A program made the translations under genes and the position numbers. From Chloroflexota bacterium (lineage in GTDB: Bacteria; Chloroflexota; Anaerolineae; Promineifilales; Promineifilaceae): a DNA stretch of 64,000 nucleotides. Below are positions 1-6,561 of the stretch, piece after piece; the first letter of the stretch is position 1, and the number at the start of each line of letters is the position of its first letter. The stretch spans positions 154,377-218,376 of the forward strand of contig JACTMP010000002.1 in assembly GCA_014584575.1 (NCBI GenBank), read 5' to 3'. Below the pieces are notes generated by a model that saw nothing but the letters and a program-made list of their open reading frames with translations, searched no databases and was not told the DNA's origin.

Positions 1-216
1 ATCCCCTATTCCTTAAACAGTTGATAGATGAACTAATTACTTTTCGCGTTCTTTATAAATGCGTGACTGCAAGTTGAAAGTAGGAGATTTTGTTTATTAC
101 AAAACGATCTTGCAATTTGCTGCAAAAAAGTTAATATAACAAGGTTTGTTCTACATAGTGTCTTTATTAATTCTCTTGTATTAACCAATCAATACCTGAG
201 TTAGGAAAATACGAGA

Positions 217-1581
217 ATGTCAACATCGCTTGGTCTTGTTTTAGCAGGCAGCGTTCTAATCATAGTTGCATTTTCTGGAATCCTCAAAGGAAATTATGAA
301 GTAAGCGTAGGAAGTAAATTCGCACGCGGGATACTTGGATTTATTGGTGTGATCTTACTGACTTTAGGGATTATTGGTGCTGTACAGGAAATCAATATTC
401 CATTTATACAAGGCTCTGCAACTGAAAATGGTTTATTGGAACCTACAAATACATCTGATAATGTAGTTTTGACCAACCCAACAGCCATTATTGGGTCAGA
501 TCCCACCGAGTTGTTTACCCCTGTTGCATTACCTTCTTCTACACAGGTCCCCCTTAATGTAGAAGTTAATTCATTCCCACATCAATTTGTGTGTCCAAAT
601 GAACTTGAACCTCAAGCGGTGGTTTACTCTTATACTTCAGATTTCGAAGGCTTGGCTGATATCGAGTGGTCACATCAAATAACTGACAAAACACCATCTA
701 CAGCGCAAGCTGAAAGAACTTTCCTAGGGCAACTAGGCACCGATAATGTGAATCTTGTACTATCTAGCCTGCCAGAACATACTACAGGTCGTCTCTCCTT
801 TGAGTTGTTTATCATAAGATCTTGGGACGGAGACGATCCACGCGGACCAGATATATGGGAAATAGCTGTTGACGGACAAACTCTTCTACAAACAACCTTT
901 GATAATGAAAACCCTTTAGAACCTGAAGGACATTCTCAATCATTCCCTAACCAGTATATTCCCGGAGCAGGTGGAAGCCAGAAACCACGTACAGGCTCTA
1001 CGGAGAATAATACATTGGGCTATCGTTTTTTAGGTGAGCCAATGGATGCCGTATATAAATTCTGTTTTGAGTTTCCCCACTTAGCTGACACGCTCACCGT
1101 CCAATTTGCCGCTCAGGGCATTGACGAAGTATCTGCGGGTGATGAGAGCTGGGGTATAGACAATGTAACTCTGCAATTGGCAAATGTTCCTTCTCTAGTT
1201 AACTGCCCGGCAATGGTACAAGACGAAACTCGTACGGTGCCGCCTAATACATTCATAACTGGAGATCTGGTGATTAATGATGACGTATATTACGATGATG
1301 GTGGGATCAAAGAAGTAACAGTTGCCTATTTTGAAAGAGAGGCCAAGATATATACCCCTGAAGGGGGGGCTGGATGTTATGAAGGGGGTGTCACGTCATG
1401 GCGTGAAGTGATGAAAGAGCAGTTTGAAACTGGTTGTAGAGATGGTAACCAATTAGGATGCAATCGGGTTCGGATGGTTTTTTTCTATTCTGATGGCAAT
1501 GAAGTAACAGAATGCTACTCCTCCCCAAGTGGCTCACCGGAAGAATTACAGACTGATGGCTTTCAGACCCACTGCCCATAA
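217..1581 (+). CDS. Membrane-anchored exported protein, function unknown
   Basis: Two hydrophobic segments (about residues 3-20 and 37-60) precede a Thr/Pro/Asn-rich stretch and a large, probably extracellular part. Residues about 160-240 contain a pattern (FLGQLG, then LSSLPEHT, then LSFELFIIRSWDGDD, then WEIAVDG) that I recall from many secreted bacterial proteins with jelly-roll-like folds, but I cannot name the family. Several Cys in the C-terminal third could form disulfides. The start at ATG 217 has a purine-rich AGGAAA about 8 bases upstream. It sits alone on its strand, in AT-rich accessory DNA. Function is not assigned. Confidence 0.75.
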   Translation: MSTSLGLVLAGSVLIIVAFSGILKGNYEVSVGSKFARGILGFIGVILLTLGIIGAVQEINIPFIQGSATENGLLEPTNTSDNVVLTNPTAIIGSDPTELFTPVALPSSTQVPLNVEVNSFPHQFVCPNELEPQAVVYSYTSDFEGLADIEWSHQITDKTPSTAQAERTFLGQLGTDNVNLVLSSLPEHTTGRLSFELFIIRSWDGDDPRGPDIWEIAVDGQTLLQTTFDNENPLEPEGHSQSFPNQYIPGAGGSQKPRTGSTENNTLGYRFLGEPMDAVYKFCFEFPHLADTLTVQFAAQGIDEVSAGDESWGIDNVTLQLANVPSLVNCPAMVQDETRTVPPNTFITGDLVINDDVYYDDGGIKEVTVAYFEREAKIYTPEGGAGCYEGGVTSWREVMKEQFETGCRDGNQLGCNRVRMVFFYSDGNEVTECYSSPSGSPEELQTDGFQTHCP

Positions 1582-1589
1582 ACACTCGA

Positions 1590-1645
1590 CAGCTTCTTTG
1601 TAAGTCATGCTGTCAAAATCTGGAAAATAGGTTTTTCTATTTCGT
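1590..1645 (-). pseudogene. Remnant of a third BrnA-like antitoxin N-terminus
   Basis: Read on the minus strand, this stretch encodes TYFPDFDSMTYKEAVE. It closely resembles QFPDFDKMTLQEEATW near the N-terminus of the antitoxin at 1955-2302. It has no start codon in good context and no C-terminal ribbon-helix-helix part, and it lies directly downstream of the second antitoxin. I read it as the decayed end of a tandem antitoxin duplication. Confidence 0.4.
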
Positions 1646-1656
1646 CTTGCTGCTAC

Positions 1657-1938
1657 TCACCTCCACTTGTGTTCTACTTGGATCATTTTGGCAAGATACA
1701 TTTTAACAAGAGATTGGTAAGGTACATCATGCTTATTTGCGATTGTTTTCAAATCTCGCACCATCCCTTCTGGCACACGTAAAGTTATCGTTTGAGTAGA
1801 TGGTTTAAGGTGTGACAAGTCCATTTCAATTGGTCTGCTGGTGTCAACATAGTCCACGATTTCATGGCTGGCCCAGAACTCTTGCTCCTCTTCTTCATTT
1901 TTGAATTCTGGCAATGGCTTTAGATTCTTTTTTTCCAT
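1657..1938 (-). CDS. CopG/BrnA-like antitoxin (second copy)
   Basis: A 93-residue protein starting MEKKNLKPLPEFKNEEEEQEFW, typical of BrnA/CopG-type antitoxins: an acidic N-terminal toxin-binding part, then a ribbon-helix-helix DNA-binding end (KPSTQTITLRVPEGMVRDLK, then IANKHDVPYQSLVKMYL). The start at 1938 was chosen over longer frames because AGAAGG lies about 8 bases upstream. The C-terminal half is nearly the same as the antitoxin at 49845-50120 (both have PYQSL and KPST), so the two loci are related. It follows the first antitoxin and the toxin frame in one minus-strand operon. Confidence 0.8.
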   Translation of the reverse strand: MEKKNLKPLPEFKNEEEEQEFWASHEIVDYVDTSRPIEMDLSHLKPSTQTITLRVPEGMVRDLKTIANKHDVPYQSLVKMYLAKMIQVEHKWR

Positions 1939-1954
1939 ACTATAAGCCTTCTGA

Positions 1955-2302
1955 TTATCTTTCGCCTGGAACATGGGAATCTTTTTGACCAGAATAAATG
2001 TTTTCAAGAATCCACATTCTTGCCAGTGTTGCAATCCCCAGCCCCTTACGGTTTGCAATCACTCGAAGGTTTTGAAGATCTGTTGGATCAAGTCGAACGT
2101 TGATAGCGTTAGTTAACTGTCTAAGGTGCCTTGGAACCTTGAAAGCATCTGGTTCAATTTTTAGTTCAATATCACCTAACTGATCCCAAATTTCCGACAA
2201 ATCGTGTGTCTCCCACCATGTCGCTTCTTCTTGCAAAGTCATTTTGTCAAAATCAGGAAATTGTTTCAATGATGTGATTTTTTTCTTGGTTGTTTGTCTC
2301 AC
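1955..2302 (-). CDS. BrnA-like ribbon-helix-helix antitoxin (first copy)
   Basis: 115 residues. The N-terminal FPDFDKMTLQEEATWWETHDL is the kind of segment that wraps a BrnT toxin. The C-terminal part (INVRLDPTDLQNLRVIANRKGLGIATLARMWI) is a CopG-like ribbon-helix-helix that would bind the operon operator. Its start overlaps the stop of the toxin frame by four bases, so translation is coupled. It differs clearly from the second antitoxin just downstream, so this locus carries two unequal antitoxins for one toxin. Confidence 0.8.
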   Translation of the reverse strand: MRQTTKKKITSLKQFPDFDKMTLQEEATWWETHDLSEIWDQLGDIELKIEPDAFKVPRHLRQLTNAINVRLDPTDLQNLRVIANRKGLGIATLARMWILENIYSGQKDSHVPGER

Positions 2303-2591
2303 TTTTTCTCACCCCCCTTCTTGCGTCTGTACAGAGCCACTTCTCCTGCACTTGCGTCATAGGCAGTAACGGGATAAAAGAGGCCCTTGCTTTTCGATAC
2401 AAGCACAATTTCTAATACCCTCCCTGCATCTGTCTCCCCAAGTAAAATCAGTCGTTTCTTAGGTGCAGGCTTTGCTACATAGTAATTTCTTCTAAGTTCT
2501 TCTACTTCATCTGGTGTAACGTTATGACGCCGAACGGAATGTGATTGATATTGGCTCGTTCCCAAATTAAACGTCGAATAATGACTACCAT
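2299..2591 (-). pseudogene. BrnT-like toxin, apparently frameshifted
   Basis: The longest open frame (88 residues, TTG at 2565) contains RRHNVTPDEVEEL, then ILLGETDAGRVLEIVLV, then PVTAYDASAGEVALYRRKK, a BrnT-type RNase fold. The N-terminal strand expected before it, IIRRLIWERANINHI, is found in another frame starting at ATG 2591. The family usually reads like IWDxWNxxHIxRHxVTPEEVEE, so a one-base indel near 2530-2545 would restore a full toxin. ATG 2591 lies inside the promoter-operator, as in the intact brnT at 49562. The toxin is either inactivated or the base is a sequencing error. Confidence 0.55.
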
Positions 2592-2631
2592 TTGATATTC
2601 AAACACTATCAAATGAAAATCTTTATGTCAA
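2589..2631 (-). promoter_or_regulatory. Promoter and palindromic operator of the BrnT/BrnA-like locus
   Basis: On the minus strand a TTGACA (2631-2626) is followed after 17 bases by TAGTGT (2608-2603). A perfect 9-bp inverted repeat, CATTTGATA (2589-2597) and TATCAAATG (2607-2615), covers the -10 region and the likely transcript start. This is the expected place for an autoregulatory antitoxin site. Confidence 0.6.
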
Positions 2632-2755
2632 GTATAGGTGGTTTTACATGGCTGTGTGCTAAAGTTGAATAAGGGTGCATAATAGAGAGGCTTCCCCTCC
2701 TAACTCAGTGGAAGAATTCTTTACAATTAGTAAAGGGTAATCGCTTTAGAACGTC

Positions 2756-3061
2756 GTGGGCAATATAGCAGGACTTTACAAGTCCATCATCGCTGACCCA
2801 CGCCTCAAAGGATGCAAACCTGCGGTAATAATCATTGGTGAAAAAGATGAAGTCTACATTTCTATCAAAGATGCTGCTCAGGTTGCAAAACTCTCGATTG
2901 AGCGCCTACGAGGACTGGTTAGTGAGAATCGAATTGACGCTATTAAACCCGGCGGCCGTGATTTATTCGTCTCTCTTGAATCAGTAGACAAGTTTGTTAC
3001 TGAGGGCAGAAAAGAGCCAGGCCGACCACGCCAAGACACTCCAAATAATTCCAAACGCTAG
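2756..3061 (+). CDS. Small helix-turn-helix DNA-binding protein
   Basis: 101 residues beginning with GTG. The central part (VYISIKDAAQVAKLSIERLR, then GLVSENRIDAIKPGGRDLFV) fits an excisionase/MerR-like winged helix: helix-turn-helix followed by a wing with the turn KPGGRD. The C-terminal tail is basic and ends in GRPRQDTPNNSKR. No clear Shine-Dalgarno is seen. Its closeness to a recombinase operon makes an excisionase or element regulator possible, but this is inference. It is followed by a good terminator at 3220. Confidence 0.6.
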   Translation: MGNIAGLYKSIIADPRLKGCKPAVIIIGEKDEVYISIKDAAQVAKLSIERLRGLVSENRIDAIKPGGRDLFVSLESVDKFVTEGRKEPGRPRQDTPNNSKR

Positions 3062-3219
3062 AGTTTGACAAAAATAAAAAAGTTCGTAATATATACCGGA
3101 ACATCAGTTCTCCGCAGCTTCATCACCCCCAAGTAGTGTATCCGTCCGTGACGGCCGTCCACCGACAGAACAAGGAGAAAATATCGTGAAAGGCGTAGGA
3201 ACTGGTACGTAAGTGGAAC

Positions 3220-3255
3220 AAAGGCGATAGGCACCGCGGGTCTGTCGCCTTTTTC
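3220..3255. terminator. Intrinsic terminator between convergent genes
   Basis: Stem AAAGGCGA (3220-3227) pairs with TCGCCTTT (3245-3252) and is followed by TTTCTTT on the plus strand. It serves the plus-strand HTH gene and probably also the convergent gene at 3257-3934. Confidence 0.7.
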
Positions 3256-3256
3256 T

Positions 3257-3934
3257 TTACCAATCCCACTTAACAATGTAGCGTTCATACAACCGGGGAT
3301 GGTTCTTTTCCCACTCAATGCGCCAACGGCCGTCAGGTAATTTTCTTATCGTTTCTTGCTCCAATATATGCGTTTTTCGGCTGGTGCCCTCTATAACTGA
3401 TGCTTTCAACGGTGGCCTGCTCTTGGGAAATATCACTTGAATGAGTAACTTCTTTGTTCGGTGACTGATCTCCACTTCACAATCTTCACTGGGGCGCAAA
3501 AACGCATCTTGCGAATCCCACTCGATATTGAATTCATCCATGTCCCCTTTTTGTTTTTTGTCTCGCAGGGAAATCAGAATGAGCCTTTTGTGACCAAGTT
3601 GGTATTCATCAGCCTTGACACCTGGGGAGCATTGATAATTGAGTAAAATTTCACCCTCTCCCCAAGCCTGGTCTTGGTAACTAATGATGTTATTTTGTAG
3701 GTAGCGAACTTTTTCCTGTTTGCTGATATGTGCTACTTTCCCCTTTGCATCCTTGAGTTCATACGTTACGTTGTAATCAAGGACTTCATACATTCCTTCG
3801 TTGGCCCAGCCTCGCCAGAGTTTTTTAGTTATCTTCCAGACCTCGGCCGTAATCTCAAGCCAGGGCACACCAAACAAAAGCGTCACCATTCGAGCAATGC
3901 TTGGTGCATTATCTTTGTCATTTTCGTTTGGCAT
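3257..3934 (-). CDS. Hypothetical protein, probably accessory
   Basis: 225 residues, no family recognised. One moderately hydrophobic segment near residues 15-30 (MVTLLFGVPWLEI) is followed by a soluble, beta-rich and charged region with many Trp and Tyr (WRGW, WGEGEILLNY, RWRIEWEKNHPRLYERYIVKWDW). There are no Cys clusters or catalytic motifs that I can identify. It is a single gene convergent with the HTH gene. Confidence 0.6.
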   Translation of the reverse strand: MPNENDKDNAPSIARMVTLLFGVPWLEITAEVWKITKKLWRGWANEGMYEVLDYNVTYELKDAKGKVAHISKQEKVRYLQNNIISYQDQAWGEGEILLNYQCSPGVKADEYQLGHKRLILISLRDKKQKGDMDEFNIEWDSQDAFLRPSEDCEVEISHRTKKLLIQVIFPKSRPPLKASVIEGTSRKTHILEQETIRKLPDGRWRIEWEKNHPRLYERYIVKWDW

Positions 3935-4147
3935 ATTGCAATGGGGCTTTTACAAACTGTATCAGTTCGAGTTCGGTGAATCAATACAAGAGACGAAAAT
4001 AAAAATTAGTGAAATTTGGGGCTAGACTACTCGTCAAAATTGAGTAAGATATGCAGCAAGTTTGATTGGTTGAAACATGAGGGCTAAAGACACCTCCCCC
4101 AAACTGGCACAAAAAACGCGACTGGAACAACAACCAATTAAGCCTAG

Positions 4148-4186
4148 GGCAATGCCCTCCTCAGCCCTCTGTTTTGGTATTGCCCA
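4148..4186 (+). other. Short inverted repeat of uncertain role
   Basis: GGGCAAT (4148-4154) and ATTGCCC (4180-4186) are followed by a T-rich tract (attttttatgg). It may be a weak terminator, next to the stronger one at 4200. The rest of 4021-4278 holds no gene that I can support. Confidence 0.35.
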
Positions 4187-4199
4187 CCTATTTTTTATG

Positions 4200-4242
4200 G
4201 AAACCGCTCTGATCCCTCCCGATGAGCGGTTTCTTCTTTTTC
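4200..4242. terminator. Strong intrinsic terminator
   Basis: A perfect 10-bp stem, GAAACCGCTC (4200-4209) and GAGCGGTTTC (4224-4233), is followed by TTCTTTTTC. It lies just beyond the stop of the minus-strand coiled-coil gene. On the minus strand the A-rich flank also gives a short U tract. Confidence 0.7.
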
Positions 4243-4278
4243 CTGATTATTAAGCACACTAACACTAGAGGATTCCCA

Positions 4279-4767
4279 TCAATGGGAAGGATGATACTGA
4301 TCCACTCTTTCCTCAAGTTCGTTGAACTCAGCACGAGTTACCTTATCGGATAAATCGTCCTTGATTTTCTTAATCTCATCATCCACTTTATCAAAACGTG
4401 CATTCACTTCTGCCTGTAGCGCCTCAACACCGGCAATAATCGCCTGATTTGACTCAACGACCACATCCGTGATGTGGCTTTTCAATCGCTCCTCAGTGGC
4501 GGCGGTTCTCTCGTTCAACCGCTTTTCAACAGCATTGATATTTTGATTCAGACTTTCCCTTGTGCTGCTGATTCTTTCGTTCAAGCGTTTCTCCGTCTCT
4601 TGAATATCTACCTTTGTAGCAACACCCCATTCTTTTAGCACTGCAACCAAATCAGACTTTGTTAGTGGCTTTTCGTCTGGCATATCTTGAGGTAGCTTAT
4701 CATCCCCAAGCCCTAAAAATCCAGAGGTAAAAAAGGCAAAAGAATTTCGGCGAGTATTTTTGTTCAT
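4279..4767 (-). CDS. Coiled-coil protein coupled to the recombinase
   Basis: 162 residues. Residues about 55-155 form a nearly unbroken heptad coiled coil (IQETEKRLNERISS, VEKRLNERTAATEERL, VDDEIKKIKDDLSDKV). The sequence KRLNER occurs twice. A short N-terminal segment (FAFFTSGFLGL) is hydrophobic. The start overlaps the recombinase stop in an ATGA arrangement, so the two are translated together, suggesting an accessory or oligomerisation partner of the recombinase. No DNA-binding motif is seen. Confidence 0.7.
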   Translation of the reverse strand: MNKNTRRNSFAFFTSGFLGLGDDKLPQDMPDEKPLTKSDLVAVLKEWGVATKVDIQETEKRLNERISSTRESLNQNINAVEKRLNERTAATEERLKSHITDVVVESNQAIIAGVEALQAEVNARFDKVDDEIKKIKDDLSDKVTRAEFNELEERVDQYHPSH

Positions 4768-5699
4768 CTTCTGAGTGAGTACCTTGATAATCCTTGAACG
4801 CCTACTTGCACAAGTTCAATATATGGCTCAATTGACCGCAATTGCTTGAGGCCAAGTAGTTCTTTTAGAGTTTCGGGGGACTTGCCCTTTTGCAACTGAT
4901 TTACCGCAAATGTGTGGCGCAGTGTTTGAACACCAGCGTTTGGTATATTGGCCTTAATGAAGTAGTTTTCCACGATATATTGATACTGGCGGTCTGAGAG
5001 TGGTTTTTTGCGGCTTGACAAAAAGAGGGTGTTATCAAGGCTATTCGGCCGCGTTTCCAGATAAGCGACAAGAGCCTCACAAGCCTCTCGATTAAGAGGT
5101 ATTGTTCGTTCTTTAACGCCTTTCCCTCGAATATGAAGCGAACCAGTAGTGTCTCGTGACACATGGGTCTTGCCAAACACGCCGGGTGTTATCCTCATGG
5201 AAACATTCAAATCGGAAATGTCAGAGAGTGCCAAGCGTGTTATTTCAGATAGCGTAATACCGCTGTATAGAAGCACCTGGATGACGGCCGTGTCCCGTGG
5301 ATGTTTGACATTTGCCAAAAGCCTACTGCATTCTTCGTTTGACAGAATACGCGGGCTTTTGTCCTCTCTTAGTGGCGGGATAATGGGCGCGGCTGGATCA
5401 TTTGAGGTCAAACCTTTTACCTGCAACCAGGAAAAGAATGTTTTTAGCACGATAATCTTTTTTCTCAGTGTGGCCTCGGCAAGTTCTAGCCCTTCAAGGT
5501 AATCAAAGTAATCGCTTATATGCCTGCGTGTAACTTTTCGCGGTTCCCGTATCCCCTGCTTGTGAAGCGATAGAAGGAATTGAATGATGTCGGTTTCGTA
5601 CTCAATCCGGCTGCCGTCAGCTAATTTCTGCAACGCCATATAACCCTCTTTGTAAGAATCTAGGGCCTCCTGGAATTGCCTTGTTAGCGGCTGCCTCAT
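4764..5699 (-). CDS. Tyrosine recombinase/integrase with degenerate catalytic set
   Basis: 311 residues from ATG 5699, with an N-terminal SAM-like core-binding domain (about 12-105) and a C-terminal catalytic fold (about 118-305). Against the family consensus, Arg I of TGLRxSE is Thr149 (SGITLSE), the HxxR histidine is Gln258 (QTLRH keeps Arg261 and His262), the LLGH histidine is Leu284, while the beta-hairpin Lys (GKGVKER) and Tyr293 (EPYIEL) remain. The start at 5699 gives an ATGA overlap with the upstream small ORF; longer frames lack domain support. It may be an inactive or atypical recombinase. Confidence 0.8.
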   Translation of the reverse strand: MRQPLTRQFQEALDSYKEGYMALQKLADGSRIEYETDIIQFLLSLHKQGIREPRKVTRRHISDYFDYLEGLELAEATLRKKIIVLKTFFSWLQVKGLTSNDPAAPIIPPLREDKSPRILSNEECSRLLANVKHPRDTAVIQVLLYSGITLSEITRLALSDISDLNVSMRITPGVFGKTHVSRDTTGSLHIRGKGVKERTIPLNREACEALVAYLETRPNSLDNTLFLSSRKKPLSDRQYQYIVENYFIKANIPNAGVQTLRHTFAVNQLQKGKSPETLKELLGLKQLRSIEPYIELVQVGVQGLSRYSLRR

Positions 5700-5920
5700 A
5701 TAGGTTTGGAATTTTCTGTTTGCTCTTGGGCGGTGTTCAGTTGGTCTACATGTTCCTGGGCGTCCCCACCACGTTCGTAAGCACCAGGTACGGCCTTCAA
5801 CACCCAAGTCAACGGCCGTCCCTCAACATCTCTCAATTCAACTTCTCGATAAACTACCCGCCAGCGACTAGAAACAAACGGCCCACGAAAGATGAAATAT
5901 TCCCTTCTCTCCCCTCCCAT
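5696..5920 (-). CDS. Small protein coupled upstream of the recombinase
   Basis: 74 residues, no family recognised. It is rich in Arg and aromatic residues at the N-terminus (REYFIFRGPFVSSRWRVVYREVELRDV) and polar at the C-terminus (Gln/Glu-rich). Its TGA overlaps the recombinase ATG in an ATGA arrangement, which is the main reason to call it real: small ORF, recombinase and coiled-coil protein form one run of overlapping frames. No clear ribosome site is seen. Confidence 0.5.
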   Translation of the reverse strand: MGGERREYFIFRGPFVSSRWRVVYREVELRDVEGRPLTWVLKAVPGAYERGGDAQEHVDQLNTAQEQTENSKPI

Positions 5921-5949
5921 ACTTCACTCTATCATACAGAATACCATTG

Positions 5950-6034
5950 CGTCAAACCACAAGAGGCCACCCACTCTTAAAAGAAAACAGGCGCAAGCGC
6001 GCGGGCTGATATGGGGGATGGTAGTGGTTTGACG
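5950..6034. repeat. Perfect 11-bp inverted repeat beside the recombinase operon
   Basis: CGTCAAACCAC (5950-5960) and GTGGTTTGACG (6024-6034) are exact reverse complements 63 bases apart. They lie between the recombinase operon and the next gene, where a recombinase attachment site or regulatory operator would be expected. Confidence 0.55.
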
Positions 6035-6087
6035 AAGTTGAAAAGATAGTATCCAGCAAATTGCATACTTATTTGCTATAGTAAAAT

Positions 6088-6543
6088 ATGAAACGAAAAC
6101 TTCTTCTGCTTGTGATTTGTACTATTTGTATTGCGGTTTGGGGAACCGTCGGATATTACAGCATTCATTATCTCAGAGGTGCAAATCCTTCTTCTGCTTA
6201 TAGTGATAAATCTCCTCAGAACTTTGAAGAGGTAAGGTTTTCGGGATTTATAACAGATCTAAATTATGGATGTTTGGGAGAAGGAAGTTGTAGTGTAGAA
6301 ATTGATAATAAGCACAAAGTCATAATCAAAAGAGCTCCTGTGTTTTCATCTGAGGGTCAGGTAATAAGCAGTAACGGACCACGAGGAAAACAAGTGGATA
6401 TTGACCTTTCCGAAAACGAAAGTAGCCTTCTTGGAAAGAAGGTTGAGGTTTTTGGAAGAAAGACAAAGTACAATAACCAACAAGAACTAGAAACCTACAC
6501 CATTTACGGAAAGGAAACCTACTTCATAAAATTTCTTCCGTGA
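6088..6543 (+). CDS. Exported or membrane-anchored small protein
   Basis: 151 residues. The N-terminal MKRKLLLLVICTICIAVWGT is a signal peptide or single anchor. The rest is beta-rich with a Cys pair (GCLGEGSC) and ends in an OB-like stretch (LLGKKVEVFGRKTKYNNQQ, ETYTIYGKETYFIKFLP). No family is recognised. It is divergent from the recombinase operon and convergent with the large protease gene. Confidence 0.65.
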   Translation: MKRKLLLLVICTICIAVWGTVGYYSIHYLRGANPSSAYSDKSPQNFEEVRFSGFITDLNYGCLGEGSCSVEIDNKHKVIIKRAPVFSSEGQVISSNGPRGKQVDIDLSENESSLLGKKVEVFGRKTKYNNQQELETYTIYGKETYFIKFLP

Positions 6544-6561
6544 ACTTTGCCTGCCTTCGCT

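Noticed and set aside
3..77. Open frame reading PLFLKQLIDELITFRVLYKC at the left edge, possibly the end of an upstream gene
   Set aside because: Only about 24 codons, no recognisable family, and the other frames are equally uninformative; it cannot be supported without the DNA to the left.
3058..3318. 86-codon minus-strand frame across the 3220 terminator
   Set aside because: It runs through a strong terminator hairpin and overlaps the end of a better gene; no ribosome site or family.
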